From Stratiolaelaps scimitus (Eukaryota; Arthropoda; Arachnida; Mesostigmata; Laelapidae), in the NCBI GenBank assembly GCA_019614645.1, contig JABWDB010000015.1, forward strand, positions 2,170,001 to 2,234,000: DNA of 64,000 bases, given 5' to 3'. Shown here in pieces: positions 12,360-25,706 of the stretch. The first letter of the stretch is position 1; each line of letters opens with the position of its first letter. The notes below the pieces were generated by a model, which was given only the letters and a program-made list of their open reading frames with translations, was not told the DNA's origin and ran no database searches. Made by a program: the position numbers and the translations under genes.

Positions 12360-14075
12360 CGCGCTATCTCTCACCGCCGCGGCCGCCTCCGCCATATTTC
12401 CCCTTGTGTGTCTCTTTGTTTCTCGAGGCTCTCCTCCGTTCGGGTCTCTCTATTTCGCGCTGTTCTCTCCCTGGGTCTCACTGACTGTACTACTATTACT
12501 ACCTCTTGGTGGTGTAGGACTTCGGGCCCCCGATGAGGCCTCGTGGTCGGCCGGGGCCGCGACTGAGACAAGGTTGGAACGACGCTGGGTGGGGGAGCGG
12601 CGGGGTGGCTGGCTGAGACGCCGTATGAATACCATGAATAATGCTAACCCTCTGAAGACGAGACCGACGGCAGAGACCTACGGCCGACGGCACGAAGTCG
12701 GCTGACGGAGCACCCGCCTACAGAAAAAATGGAAGAGCGCGCCACCCGGGGGGCGTCAGCCGTACAGCCGCTAGCGAGAGAGAGAGAGAGCGAGGCGGCT
12801 GCCGTCACTGGCCGCTATATCCCTGTGCAAGGGCCGCAGGCAAAGCAACGCCGCAGCCGTCGCGTCGGCAAGGCCCGACATCCCCGGCGTAGCTGCAGTC
12901 ATGGGGCTCTGCCGTGGCCGTCTCCGCCACCAGCATCGCTGGCCGACGCAGCGGCTCGACGCCGGGACACGCACGGGTCTGCTGCTTATCGAGTGTGAAC
13001 ACGTTTCTCTCTGGGGAGCTCTTAGCGGGTAGCAGTCCGCCTCTCTCTCTCTCAATCTCTTGCTCTCTCTCTGCATGTTCGTCCGTCTGCCTGATCCCGC
13101 CGGCGTAGAGCTGACACCCGTGACTCTTCCCCTCTCGTTCCCTTTCGCGCAGGCACACATGCACATAGCTGGACTGGCCGCCTTATCCTACAACGTTCCA
13201 GCAGAAGCAGCAGCAATGAGACATGTTGACGCCGGGACGGCCGGCAGCGGTCGGGACGTCCCGAACCACTTCCCATGCTACGGCGGCTGCCCACGTTTCC
13301 TGCCGGTAATACTGCCACTGCGTATGGGGAATCCTGGCCGTCTTCCCGTTCGAAGCGAAGCACAGCGAGAGGATGAGAGAGCAAGGGAAAGCCGCTCAGG
13401 TCCAACTCGACGGGGTTCGTGTTAGGGAAACGCAATATCGATAAGGTACGACTGGAAAGCTAGCGGGAAGCGAGAGGAAAAATATGATATACGATGACCC
13501 CCGCCTACGGCCCTGTGTGCGTGTGCTCGCGCGAGCAGCGAACAGCCGAGGGGTGGCGGATGATCGGCAGGGAAAAAAAGTCGGGAGGCAGTGCTTGAGA
13601 CGGGAGGTAGATAGACGGAGGAACGCGGGCGGCAGAGAACGCCACACAACGCCAGGAGACAATGTGCGGCCGGGGAGCTCTAGCAGGAGGACGTGCAAGG
13701 GGGGAACGGAGGGGAAAAAATCGAGGAAACTCGGTGAACCGCAACGCGCAACTCGGGACCACGGAGGGGCGTGTCGCGTACGCGACATGTAACGTCTGCT
13801 GGGTGACGAGGTCACGCACACGCAAGCGAGTGCTCGCCCACCGCGCCCTCGTTGCCTTCTTGTCCTGTCGTTCACATTGTACGGATCTTGCGCCGTCGGA
13901 TTCTGGACGGGGTCGCAGGCGGAGCTGGAATTAGTGACGAATATTCTCGAGCAGGAGATAAGGGACGGATAGGTTTGGGGGAGGGGGGGGCGCAAACGAC
14001 CAGGGAAAGAAATGAAGAGGAAGAGGCGAAATTTGAGACAAGGCTCGATCGAGCACAGGGATCTCCGCATTTCTG
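12360..14075. other. GC-rich low-complexity island
   Basis: CpG-rich sequence is open on many frames at once because stop codons are rare, so the frames of up to 224 codons are not evidence of genes. GA/CT runs lie at 12775-12792 and 13040-13075. It could be an unmethylated promoter or 5' region, but I find no clear core promoter. Confidence 0.5.
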
Positions 14076-15810
14076 ATCAGCTCACGCCTTTTGTGGTCAT
14101 CGCTTCTTCTGGCTGGGGTTTGTTTTCTTAGCGGGCTCGAAATCGAGTGGTGATTTCGTGCTGAGGGATTGGGCCGAGGCGAGCGTTACTATACCCAGTA
14201 GACGAGAGAAATATCTGAAGGGATACTGCTGGTGGTGATGGGGAACACCTAAATCGCTCCTCGCCGTTTCGAAATTCATTGCGATCAAAGCATAGTTCGA
14301 ACTGGAGGCACCGATAAGCGTCATCGAAACGTGTGAGCCGGTACACGTGGTCCATGATAATTGGTCAGTCAAATAGATGATGGACAATGTCACCGTCTTG
14401 TGCAATAGCCGGTATCTGCTAGTGTTAAAGTTCCTTGGGCATAAACAGGCTAAGGTTAAGGCCAACAGTGGGAGACCAGAGGGCAGAACTCGTCAGGCCA
14501 TTGAAGCCTGATTAGCCACTAATGATACGTGAATTGCCTTTTTTGCCCTCAAATCTTGTCAATGAGACATTGAGTACTGAGTACAGTAGACAAAAATAGA
14601 ATTGAATGTCACAATTCCTAATTAGTATCATCACTCTTCCAGTCAACTGGAAACATCGCCACTAATTGCTCGCTGCTTTCAAATGCCAAGTTGTATGCAT
14701 TTCTAACTAACCTATCAACTCTCGCTATCGTGCACCTCAACGAAATCGTAAATCATCACGCTGTTACCTCTGTTAAAGATCGCCGTATCTTATGCTAATG
14801 CTGTTCAATCGACTGTTTCCTAGACTGTGCCGTTGTTCATTAAGGCAAACCCCCAAATCCAAATTAATATCACAGCTCACGCGGCTGTAGTTGTCACCGG
14901 TGCCAGTCATCGGTTTCTATTGCTCCGCTGAAGGTCGTCGTGTTGGACAGCGTTGCCTAGGTTAGCTAGGTTCACTCGTTCGAGGTCGTTGGTTCATTCT
15001 TCGTTCAGATGTCGGCTTTTGAGCATTCAAGATTTTTGTCAGACTCCTTCCCTTGCTCGAAAGGAGGCGGCGGCAGCGGCTGCTGCAGCAGCAGCACTAG
15101 TAGTAGCTATCTCCAAGGAATAACCGATCAATAAATCAATATTGTATACGCACACATAATCCCTTGGACAGACAGAACACAATCACACGCACGCACAAAT
15201 ACTCGCTTCTTTGCGTCTATGGGACGCTGCTGCCTGTTGGCCAAGGGCAAAACGCCGATGGCCACAACACACGATACAGTATAATAGTAGAACAGGATGC
15301 AACACCGTGGCTAGCAGCACGGCAGCGAAGAGTTGGAGAGGTGATGGACACATATATCTATTTATTATAAGCAATATGGCTAAACAAATAAGAAAGGTGC
15401 AGTCGTTTGTACAACGACTGATGGCGATACCTACGTACGTGCACGCGTACAACTGGAACTCTTTCAAGCCTCAAGAGATTGTCGGGAGATCAGAGCTTCG
15501 TGATTCGCGTGTTTCCTCTGCTCTATGGTCAGCTAGTCGCCTATGGGAGTTGCTGGTTAAATAGGTGTCATACAGCTTAGAATAACAATTACCAATTTAT
15601 ATAGCTGCATCCCTCGTCGACAGTCATTTCCATGGTCTGAAACAGAACATCAGGCAGCTTAACCAGAGGAACGGCACCGTAGCTCCAGTGCACCCCGTTG
15701 AATACCGTTGAACCGAGATGGATGCGGGGAATCGGTCTAGCAATTACGATAGATGCTACTGGCATTAAAGCGAAATACATCGTTCAGCTGTTACAGGTTA
15801 ACAACGTCTA

Positions 15811-15882
15811 AAGGGGTCTGTCTTTCGAAGCAATGCCGAAAATAGTACCGTGGACGTTAAATGTTGGCTGTGAGTTAGCCCG
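15811..15882 (+). repeat. SINE-like family A, truncated copy
   Basis: Matches the body and tail of the copies at 24235-24409 and 29661-29807 (shared core CCGTGGACGTTAAATGTTGG). The tRNA-like head is missing. It is in the sense orientation, with the tail towards the right. Confidence 0.65.
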
Positions 15883-15889
15883 ATAAATT

Positions 15890-18600
15890 CATTTAGGCTA
15901 ACAACGTGTTACAATTGCTTGAGAAATCCCTGACAATCCTTGAGCCTACCCTCAGCGTTGATATCACAGTGGATGTTCTACTTAAACACTGCCGAACGAT
16001 TTCCACTGGTCGCATGTCTCAGACATCATCGTGCCTAGTATCGTAACATCTACCGAGTACGCGAATTGCATCTCTATGTCCCTGCACATCAATCTCGCCA
16101 TCACCCCAAAACCTACAAACGAATCTATACACACACACACACAGACATTGGTTGCCAATCGCTTCGCCAAATCCCCGTTATCCAACTCCGCTCGGCCTGG
16201 ATCACTTTCCCTAATTGCCTCAAACGAGCTAAGACTTGATACCTGAATATTTTACAGCCTTGACTAGTAATTATCTTCTCTTGGTTAAACTTCGTTGCCT
16301 GCCCAGTCTCGCCTTCACACCCATTTGCCCCTGGACCCTCTCCTTGGTCGTGGCCTCACTGCACGCGAGGTAAAGGTAAAGCTTTATTGATTTGTTAAAG
16401 GCACTGCATACAATTCACGTATCCAACCATTGCTTTGGGCGCCTCCGAACGAGAGTCAACCGAGGCATATATGAGATACGGATGCGGTAGCTTTAACTAC
16501 TTGGGAGGTTTAAGAAATAAGTAAAAGTGATCATGGTAGGTTCGTGAAGTAATACCCAAAGGTGGTTCCGGACCCTGTCCCTTAGGGAAACAGCTTAGAG
16601 TGAGCTAAACACAGTGGCAGCTTTAACTTAGCCCGCTGTACCAATATATCTATAAAGGTAAGCTTGATTGAAATTGCATTAAATTTAATCCCGCTCGTTA
16701 TATGCATCATGGTCAAGCACAGCTGCAGCACTCTCCCTATTCCCGTGGCATTCGAATATGACATGCATCATTCCATGGAGCATGTGATATCCAAACCAGT
16801 GGAAGCAGGGGCCTTATGAATCCTGAGCGCTATTTTCTTATTTCCAGCCACCCGTTCGTCAGATCCCACAATCTGCTGGAAAGGCCCATACCGTTCCGAA
16901 CAATACATCCGCTCTTGCTATTGAATTGCATTTAGAATCACAGCAGAATTACGGCGGATTCCGTTCCAGTGCACGCAAACTCCGCGCCGCTGTGCCTCCC
17001 GACAAGCTCCCACCTCCTGCGAGGAAAGGCCACCTTCCTAGATCAGTTTACTACAGAGTAGTTTAATAGGGCCAGGCTGGCTGGCTGACTGACTGACTGA
17101 CGTCGTTGATGAGAATCGCGCATGAATCGCGTGTGAAATCAGGAAGTTCTGCGGCACGGGGCGGCCGCCATGCTGCACTGGATCCGCAACGAACGAATTG
17201 AGGGATCGAGGACCGTGGGGGATCTGATCGGCGATGCCTCCTCGCCTAGGCGCGCCTGGCCGTCGGGTCCGCCGCGTTAGGTCTATCCAAAATTCGATGA
17301 ATAGAGATGAGATCGATAGGCGAGTAGGATAGCGGACAGGCAGTCAATCCACAGCAAGTGGGTAAGGGGTGCCAGGAGAGCGGGGGGGGGGGAGCTTAGT
17401 TCGCTTCAGTTCACTTTCGTATTACCGCTTCGAGCTGCTTTTATGGATCACCATACGCCATCTGGCAACGCCTGGCGCGGCGTCCCCTTTCGCCTGGCCT
17501 GTCCATGCTACTGTCCGATCTCTTCTCGAAGCTTATCCCCCCCTTTTTCGATCTAAGTAAGATATTCCAGAAGGGCCTCAGAATCTCTGCCATGAAGGAT
17601 TTCTAGCTAGCAAGCAAGCAAGCCTGCCTCCCTGGCAGCCAGCCAGCTCGGAGACCTTTGGCGCACGGGATTCTACGAGATCCAGATGTAGATCTGAATA
17701 TTAGTGATACACTAAAGCTAGCAACGGGGTGGAAAGAGCCACCATGGCTGAAAACTTCATTATGTTCGAACGAAATGTTACTGCCCTGAGAGAAAGGGAG
17801 GAGAGAGCAACGATAGGCCGACGTGAACGACAGCTCTGGTTTGAATGGAATCGGAGGAATATGTGTTGATTGTTCCCGTTAAATTATATGGAGAGATTCG
17901 TTTTAGACGACGACGACTAACCAAACCAGCGGCGCTAGTGCCGGGGACGCACGGGCCGAACAATGAGACTGTTAGCCTTTGCTTATTCGAGTCACGGACC
18001 GGATGGCAGCGGTCGGTTTTTGCACTGGTTCCCTGAATTCTCAGAGCAATTTAGCAAGTGCTTTGTGACAGGTGCTTATTTGAGCAAAGATTTCTAAACA
18101 CATTTAGCAGTCATAATAATAATAATAATCCGGGACATCTAGCGCGGTAGCTCGGTACCCAGGAGGCTGAGGGGAAGAACGACACCTACAAAGATGGGAA
18201 GTGGATGTGCAGCGTACGCATGGGTATTTCTATAAGCTGGAAGGGCTTCTTGAATGTTCCTCAACAATTACCTTCTCTCATAGAAGGACCATCTTTTTGC
18301 AAATGACATTGGACTCCTTTCCAAGCTAGCTCGGATTTGAGACATGTCCGATGAGTTTGAAAGAAAATTTCCTTGTGAAACTTGAAATGATATCTAACAT
18401 TTTTCTCTCCCTGACCGCGATAATCCGCATTCGAATCAGCTTCAAACCGTGTTGGTGCTCCGAAGTCCCTTCTACAATTTTGATTAGTTAGGCGTTTCGA
18501 GAACGAAATGTGAGCTTTATTTTCGAAATCCCTATGCAATTCGACAGCTACCGCTAGTGCCACCACGAAGCTACCACTGATTCGTCCGCAGCCTTTTTCT
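15890..18600. other. Spacer with no gene recognised
   Basis: A minus-strand frame at 18261-18566 (about 100 residues) is open but lacks a Met start or a recognised domain. Small tetranucleotide runs (GGCT, GACT, CAAG) occur near 17070-17100 and 17610-17650. An (AAT)n run lies near 18117-18129. Confidence 0.4.
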
Positions 18601-19305
18601 CAGAGCTGACCTGCTGGGCGGCCGAGCCGGTAGCCCCCGTCCGATCTCCAGATAGTCAGCGACTGTCACTTAGATTAAGACGTCAGAGCTGGGGGGCGGG
18701 GGTGCTCCAACCTGCGGCGTCGCAAACGCTGACTGCCAGAAGCTGCCACGACCGGGGATACGATCAATACGAAGACCCCTTCTACTATCACTTGTTGACA
18801 AAACGCGTATCTCCCTCACCGTGCTAAACAGGAACAGCACTAGATACAAGCGTGTCTCCAACCATCCCGGAGCTCGAGAGTTGCTTTGCGGCCCCTTGCG
18901 CTTCATCTCTCGCCTTCTCGGCCGCGCTGTTCTTGTCTCTCCTCCCCTCTGGGCTTGTGCTCCCGCCGGCAGCTGACAGTGGCGAGCCTTTACGAGTCCC
19001 CCGGGCCGGCGGCATAGAGCACTTGGGCAGCTACGTGCAGAGAGCACGTTACATCGTCGACCACTTTCGACCCGTAACCACCCCCCACCCCCTATGCCGC
19101 CGCCATCGCGTAACTCACGGCGAGAGAGAGAGAGAGAGGCAGGTTGCGCAATAACCGTGCGTGGACACACTCGACGCACTGGTCCGCCCCGTGCTTTCCC
19201 CAAAGTGCTTTACAGGCTCGTAACCAATGTCGGTTGTCTGTCGTTGCGTTGGACGCTCGAAGAGTCTGGCGGACGGCGAGCATAGGCGGCCGAGCACGGG
19301 GACGA

Positions 19306-19313
19306 TATAAAAG
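19306..19313 (+). promoter_or_regulatory. TATA-box promoter candidate
   Basis: TATAAAAG is a full match to the metazoan TATA consensus. It sits just 3' of a GC-rich island (18600-19300) and would place a start site near 19337. Only a 22-codon frame (ATG near 19421) follows directly, so any gene must have downstream exons that I could not identify. The Tc3-like element lies downstream. Confidence 0.45.
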
Positions 19314-20119
19314 CGTAGAATGAACAGATACAAAGTGCACGGGTTGGAGGCAGCGACACTTGCCGGGCAGAGAGACCTACTGCCGGCAGGCCTCAGCGGC
19401 GATCTGTGCTACACTAAAAGCATGTCCCTCATTGTCGTCAGCAATTGGCGGAGGCCGGGAGTGCGCGGTGGGGAGGGTCGTCATTGAGTGAGCGGACACA
19501 TCGCTGGACACATCCACGTCGGCAACTTTTCTTCGCCCCAACAGACCTCGACGGAAAGAAGCTTCGATGACGACGACGACGACGTCTAGCTAAGTGAAGC
19601 TGAAGAGAGCGAGCACGTTCGATTTCGGCGGCCAGTTCTTCGGATCGGGATCACCCGAAGGGCTCCCCGGTTGACTGGGTTCCGAATGTACACGACGGGA
19701 ATTGGCCGAAGACCACTATCTCGTACATTTATCACTAGGGACCGACGCTGTTCTGCTTGTCGTATTGTCGTTTTAATGCAAGTAACGGCAATAACCGCTC
19801 ACAGTGTTATCGATGCGATGCATCAAATTGAGCCTTGTCACTTCGTCACAAGCGAATGGTGTTCTCGGGCCGCGTCGACGAGCTGAGCCGGGATTTAATG
19901 GTTTACTTGCTAGTAGTCTACAGGGGTAGGTTGAACAACTGAAAACACACGATCGTGAAACGTGGATCTGTTTGGGAAACCGCTCAGGTGTTCCAGGTAT
20001 AAAGTAGGTATATATCGTAAAAGCGTTTTGTCGACGATCCCCGAAAATAATTCCAACGGTGTATTCCAACGTCAAATACGACGTATGTGGGACATATCAG
20101 TTTCATGCACACACATATA

Positions 20120-20350
20120 CAGTGGTGTTCATAAACATAAAGCACCCCCTATATTTCAACAAATCGTTACAAAGAGCACACGCTTGTGGAGTGTATTCTG
20201 TATCAGATTATTTGTACATGTCAAATAATATGGATACCACAAGGAACAGCGCATATGACGACGCATGCAGACTGCTACAACGAAATGTGCCATTTTTCGG
20301 GTGTTCAAAAAGATAAGCCACCCTCAGTTATCAAGTGTTCGCACTGAGTT
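20120..20350. repeat. Tc3-like left terminal inverted repeat
   Basis: Pairs with 21370-21604. Both ends share CAGTGGTG at the tip, GCACCCCCTATAT further in, ATTTTTCGGGTGTTCAAAA, and CACCCTCAG near the inner end. Long repeats are typical of the Tc3 group rather than Tc1. Confidence 0.85.
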
Positions 20351-20438
20351 AATTCTCGCTCTCTTGTGCTATTTAGTAACGTGTGGCCCCGCCCATGCTA
20401 ATTATATAATAACGTTAAAGATTCGGTTTGGCATACTA

Positions 20439-21208
20439 TCAACGAGATTTTATAGGACCTGGTCGCTGACCCCTTCCCAGGCTTCCAGGAAAGCCCCGTC
20501 TAATGCTTGCACGGATGTATGCTGTCGATTCGACGCATATACTCGTCGGACAAGAATGCCCCAGAGGTTCTCCATCGGACTGAGATCCGGAGAACATGGC
20601 CACTCTGGGGTCTCTACTTTGTGCCGTCCTAACCATACACGTGTCCACGCTGACGTGAAGTGAAGCGTTATCTTGTCGGAAAACAATTGGCGGTCGATGA
20701 AATCTGGGCTTAAACCCTAATAGGTTGTCGGTCTGCTGATAGTCCTCGCTATTCATTCGAGATGAGATGAAAGCGGGTGCGCCAAGCTCCCCAAACTATA
20801 AGGCCCCCTCCACCGAAATTGCGCTTCGAGAAGTGCCGCGGCGTTTTACGTACAGCATGCCAATAACCGTTAAATCCATCTGGCCCGTCCAAATCGAACT
20901 TCTTCTCGTCACTGACGATGATCTGAAACAACACAGTACCCTTTAGATAAAAGAGGTGCACCGTCAGAATACTATTCAAAAAAAGCGTCGCCCCAATACT
21001 CACGTCTTGCTTTCATTAGCGCCCGTATGATATGCGGATAACGCTTAATTGTCCTTAAAACTGTTAATCCATGAACCTCAAGGTTTAACTCTTGCCTAAT
21101 TTCTTCACACTTCATGGTCGAATTCGAGGTCAATCGACAAGTGCGCATGGCAGCTGCCTGGCTGACCTTTCGTGGGCATCCTTTAGACTTATTGGTACGT
21201 CGACGCAC
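20439..21208 (-). pseudogene. Tc3-like transposase, broken by frameshifts
   Basis: Reading on the minus strand, fragments appear in order but in different frames. A helix-turn-helix part (21208-20972) contains GCPRKVS and ends REYWGDAF. A part with the first catalytic Asp reads VSDEKKFDLDGPDG and continues to GGGLIVWGA (21003-20749). The second Asp is in FRQDNASLH (20756-20650, another frame). A third part reads CSPDLSPMENLWGILVRRVY (20600-20520, a third frame). At least two frameshifts separate them, so the copy cannot make a full enzyme. The catalytic DDE signature residues themselves are still visible. Confidence 0.88.
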
Positions 21209-21369
21209 TGCGTAAATAATTTTCCGCTACGCAACGACCTCTGGCAATTTCTCCGAGCACTACAGCCTAGATATTTCGGGCTCGGTGTAAAACAGTAATA
21301 ACTGCATCAGCTCTCGAAGCGTGTCCCATGTACTACATCATAGCGCGAGTGCTCAACACAAACTGGATC

Positions 21370-21604
21370 AACTCATCGAGGACACTCGATAACACTGAGG
21401 GTGGCATATCATTTTGAACACCCGAAAAATGACATATTTCCATGTAGCAGGCTGCATGAGCCGTCATATGCGCTGTTCTTTCTGGTATGTATTATGTTAT
21501 TTGACAAGTACATTGATCAGATACAGAATAAACCCCTCAAATGTGTGCTCCTTGTAACGATCTATTGATATATAGGGGGTGCCCTAAGTTTATGCCCACC
21601 ACTG
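21370..21604. repeat. Tc3-like right terminal inverted repeat
   Basis: Partner of 20120-20350. It ends GCCCACCACTG followed by TA. Confidence 0.85.
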
Positions 21605-21609
21605 TAGTC

Positions 21610-24230
21610 ACAGTCACCCGTTCTGTTGCAGAAACACGGCTATATATATATATATACATGACAGACGTCTCCGGGGAAGGTAGACATATGGCGAGAAGGG
21701 GATCTTTTACGCAAAAATTGTACAACCTTCGGATTGAAGAAGAGAAGTCTCACGCGAAAACGGTTGGCAAGTTTCGATGAATCTCAATGTGGGAGTTTCG
21801 TCTTTTTAACCAAATGCATAATACGTGTCTCATACGAGAACCTCACGTATACACTTCACAATGACATGGACTCAAGGGAAGCCCTTAAGATTTCGCCGAG
21901 CGTGTTGAAGATGAACAGCGTGTTATATTTACTGTCATTATTGGAAGGTTATCGTTAGCAAGATCACTAAATGACCGCAACAGACATAATGAGACAGGGC
22001 AATCGAAGCGCTCATGGGTTCTTTTGCAATTCCGGAACAGCGTAATTATCCTCGGGGTGAATCGAAGACTCGAGGAAACTCGATCGCTGAAACGAGATAT
22101 CGGCGTTTGAACTTCATCAGCATGCTTCTTAACAAAGCAGTGGAATCACTGGGATTACTTGAAAGCTACGGTCGAAATGGCTAGTCAGGATGACGAGCTG
22201 ACGCGACGAGCAGTGGGGCGACTGAATTACGGTAATGTATTGAGAGTAACGAGGCAATCTCCATGATACAATAATTACAACTGTCACGAACTAACAGTAG
22301 AAAATGAATCCACCGGTTGTGGCCACTGGCATGGCCACAACCTCCCCCTTAGAAAAAAGAAAAACAAAAAGCCTTCGATTCGATTGGGAGAAGCGGCATG
22401 ATCGTGTTTGAGATATACCTAATTCGCGGTGCAAGTTGTGCGAATTTCGGCAGGTTTACTATTGTAGTTAGGTGTCTGACGAATGTCCCGTCTTTAAACA
22501 GAGAGGTAAGCAGAATTGTTCCATCGTTATGAACACCACCTTAAGATGTTCCCCTGACTACGGGACAGAAGTTTGCACAAATCTATACAATAGTCGCATA
22601 GATATTGTCGCATAGAATAGTGCTCGATTTTGTATACTGACGCAGGCTATACCTTCCGTATTTGAAGAATTACATCTCTGGATACTGCCGGTCAATTTTT
22701 AATGCCGACGTCATGCGACGATATGCGATATCCCCTAAGAGGGCAAATTGAGATTTGAAATTAAAACAATTAACTCCTATTCATGGTTAATTGTGTATTG
22801 TCGAATGTTTCTTCCGAAGATTGTCGTAATGCCTATTCCTATCTTTCGGCTAAATAGTGTTGAATAACAATAATAAGACAAGAAAAAGTGTCCAAGGAAG
22901 ATGAAAAATATTGAAATATATATATATATATATTTTTTTTTTAACACAATAGTACACAAAGTGCATGAGAAGCATTTTAATGAATATGTACTCGATAATA
23001 TTTTGTATCATCGCCCCTCGTTCCAAATCAATCGGACTCTGCTCCTTACCAATAGTTATGCTTCACTACACTAGCTCTGAGTCAAAAACAGCTACAATGC
23101 CCACGAAGCGAAATCCGAGACAGTATCCGAGATACTTGTCTGATCCAAGTGTTCGAAGCTGCGCATTTGCCAGCCCACACACAGATCCGCCATCTCCGAA
23201 TGGCACCCACGAGCGTCCACCGAGTTGGGCGTCAGGCGAAGCCACCAAGCTTACCAGCTTCACCATGCATGGTGGTGTATCGTTCTCCACAGCCGTTCGC
23301 TCCACAAAAGTCGTTCCCCTTTAAGCAAGTTGCCGCCGTGGAAACTTGAGCCACACTCTCGCCGTGTGGCTCCCCCCCCCCCCGCCCTGCATCCTACAGA
23401 GCCATCCATCATAACCCGCCGAAAGAATATCAGCCTATGGCATTTTTGGAAGGTTCCCGAAAAAGCGGAAAAGAAAAACTTGCATACAATCAACCTCCTA
23501 TGAGGCAGTAGCAGCAACATCAGGCGTTGCAGCTGCTCCTCATAGGGTTGCCACTCGCCTTCGCGTCTGTCACCGGCTGTCGAGGCGTATTGCACAGCAG
23601 ACGTGGATGGACAGTGAACGGGCAAGCGCGTCGCTGCTTGCGAAATCGTTTACGTGCGGGACTAAGCACGAGAGTTGCCCGAGATCTGGACGGGGGCTAA
23701 CAAAAGAAGATGGCAACAGGAATCTTCGCAGGAATATTTAAAAAGTCGGCCTCGGCCCCCAACTAGTCAACCCTCACCCACCCCACCCCCCCCACCTCCC
23801 AAATAATTCCTACTTATTGTATGTTTCTAGTCGATTACGGCTGCTTATTACAAATACGTAGATTAAACGAAATTATAGCCAATCAACAGTGAAATAGTAA
23901 TTATTCGCATCGTTCAGGGACCCGCTTGCTGCGGCCTGGGCAAAGTTGAAATCATAACACGCATGATGCACACATACATATATTCATTCTACAATATATC
24001 TGAACGTTGTTGCCAAGAGGTGTTACGAAGCACCTCTGCGACACATGCGGGGGCCCGCTAACGATCATAGTCTCGGTTTAGTCCGCTGGTTATTATTCTG
24101 ACGTGATTATCTGAATTTGATTTTTTCGGCCAGACATATCAACGAAGTGGAATTTTGAAAAATGTAGCATCCATGATCGCGCCGTGAGCGTACGTCGATC
24201 TTAACTGCGAATTCATTCCTTATCTTTTTG
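21610..24230. other. Spacer with no gene recognised
   Basis: Holds TA microsatellites at 21638-21656 and 22915-22934. Overlapping frames of 60-120 codons on both strands at 22965-23625 have no domain and no splice support. A C-run lies at 23372-23383. Confidence 0.4.
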
Positions 24231-24234
24231 TTCT

Positions 24235-24409
24235 CCGGGCTGACCCTCAGCCAACATTTAACGTCCACGGTACAACTGCTTTTAGCATTGCTTCGTAAGA
24301 CGGACCCCTTTAAATGTAAATGTGCAACGGTGAGAATCGAACCAGTGCACCTACTTGTTCCCTCCGATTGCAAGGCGCACACGGATACACCAGCAGGCCA
24401 CCGGGCTTG
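24235..24409 (-). repeat. tRNA-derived SINE-like element, family A
   Basis: On the minus strand the head contains GGTTCGATTC (24343-24334), a match to the RNA polymerase III B box. An anticodon-arm-like hairpin, CGCCTTGCAATCGGAGG, lies upstream. The body shares GTGGACGTTAAATGTTGGCT with copies at 15811 and 29661, and the 3' end is GCTGAGGGTCAGCCCGG. No intact tRNA fold was demonstrated. Confidence 0.7.
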
Positions 24410-25189
24410 ACCGTTGTCTAAAATCTTGGAAAACTCGTTGTATGTATAGATTTATAGGAAGCGTCCGCGGGCTGGCTACCATTCCAACTTCACAGCGGAC
24501 CGCAAATGCCGACGACGCTAGGAGCCGCGCCCCCTCAACATCAACGGAACTCCGCCCACTCGATGAACTCCAGGCAGCAAGGGTCCAGCGCCTAATATGA
24601 AGCAAATATAAGTGCCTCGGAAATTTCGCCAGTTTTGTGTCACTCGAAATTCTCGGAAAAAGTCTCGACCGTGTATTGTTACGGAACCCAGCGCTCCAGG
24701 ACCAATGTCCTTGATGAAAGACGCCGCGAACCGCTTGCTAAATCACATTCGTAACACGCTTAGTGGGCGCACCTTTGATTGTTACTTTATTTGAGCTCGC
24801 TAGAATAGAAGTACGTGCTAAATGCTATCAAGCTTTTGTGCCCCTTCGAGCCTTCTTAATTGGGAGTGAGGTCAAGTCTGAGTCGGCCATCGACAGGGCG
24901 TACCATCTGCTATAGAATTTCGGAGCACCAATGAGCAGCTATGACCGATAGTGCGGAGGGTACACACACAATCTTAAACACGGTGTCTTTTTCGATGATT
25001 TTCTTCAATTCTGTCGGTCGCCGCATTAATCGATGTGCTGAGAGTTGGTATAGCGTCCCCCTGGCTCCGTTGAGCGGACATAATCGCTGAGAAGAAGACC
25101 CCACATTTGGCGATTTGCTGTACACTATAAATCAATGAACAAAAGGCTTGAATTTCAAATTTACTGGCTGCCTAATCGCCAAAACAAGT

Positions 25190-25219
25190 GCATATATATA
25201 TATATAGAAATATATATAC
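25190..25219. repeat. (TA)n microsatellite
   Basis: Alternating TA interrupted by GAAA. Confidence 0.9.
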
Positions 25220-25706
25220 ATATTGAGAGCAAATGGCACTTGCAGCAAGGCCTAGATTATGCATTATGAAATTGCAATCACACAAATTCGTTGTTCCTTC
25301 TGGCATAAGGTGCGGCGTCTACGAAATGTACGAAGGACTATTTTTCTCCCGAGTGACCACGTCGACGACAGCGGGCCCCTGTATCAACCGAATGCGTTCA
25401 GTTCACCTGAAGTTTCGTTGAGAATCAAGTTGTTGATTGCGCGGTTTGCATAAGGAAATTTAGTAACGACAAAGCTAGTCAGCGGTCACGAGTATTGCAC
25501 TTCGCCTGGACTAGTGACTTGACAGTGCGTTGACGCGACAGCTGACGAGATTAAGTAGCGCCTGTTAGCAATAGGCGATACAGGAGGCTGCAGCGGGAGG
25601 CTCTGTGAATTTCATTTCAGATTGGCGCTTTCCGTACGAGGTTGCTGCCTGTCCGCGACACCTACTGGAAACTATCCTTGGCTGCGGTTAGTTTCAACAT
25701 ACTTAC

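Larger units (their letters stand above)
20120..21604 (-). mobile_element. Tc3-like transposon, decayed
   Basis: About 1.49 kb, flanked by TA on both sides (20118-20119 and 21605-21606). It has long terminal inverted repeats of about 230 bp that start CAGTGGTG. The minus-strand interior encodes a Tc1/Tc3-type transposase split over several frames. The two repeats differ at many positions, which indicates an old copy. Confidence 0.9.

Noticed and set aside
13396..14070. 224-codon minus-strand frame
   Set aside because: It lies in a GC-rich island where most frames are open. The translation is Arg/Pro/Ser low complexity with no domain or splice context.
14097..14465. Minus-strand 122-codon frame ending NPSQKKR
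   Set aside because: It looks mildly protein-like, but an equally long second frame overlaps it and I could not place a convincing acceptor or partner exon.
18670..19203. 177-codon minus-strand frame
   Set aside because: Same reason: GC-rich DNA with few stops, overlapping frames on both strands.
23066..23305. Minus-strand frame with GRSWVPFGDGGSVCGLAN
   Set aside because: No ATG start, no clear splice signals and a competing plus-strand frame. Not enough for a gene call.
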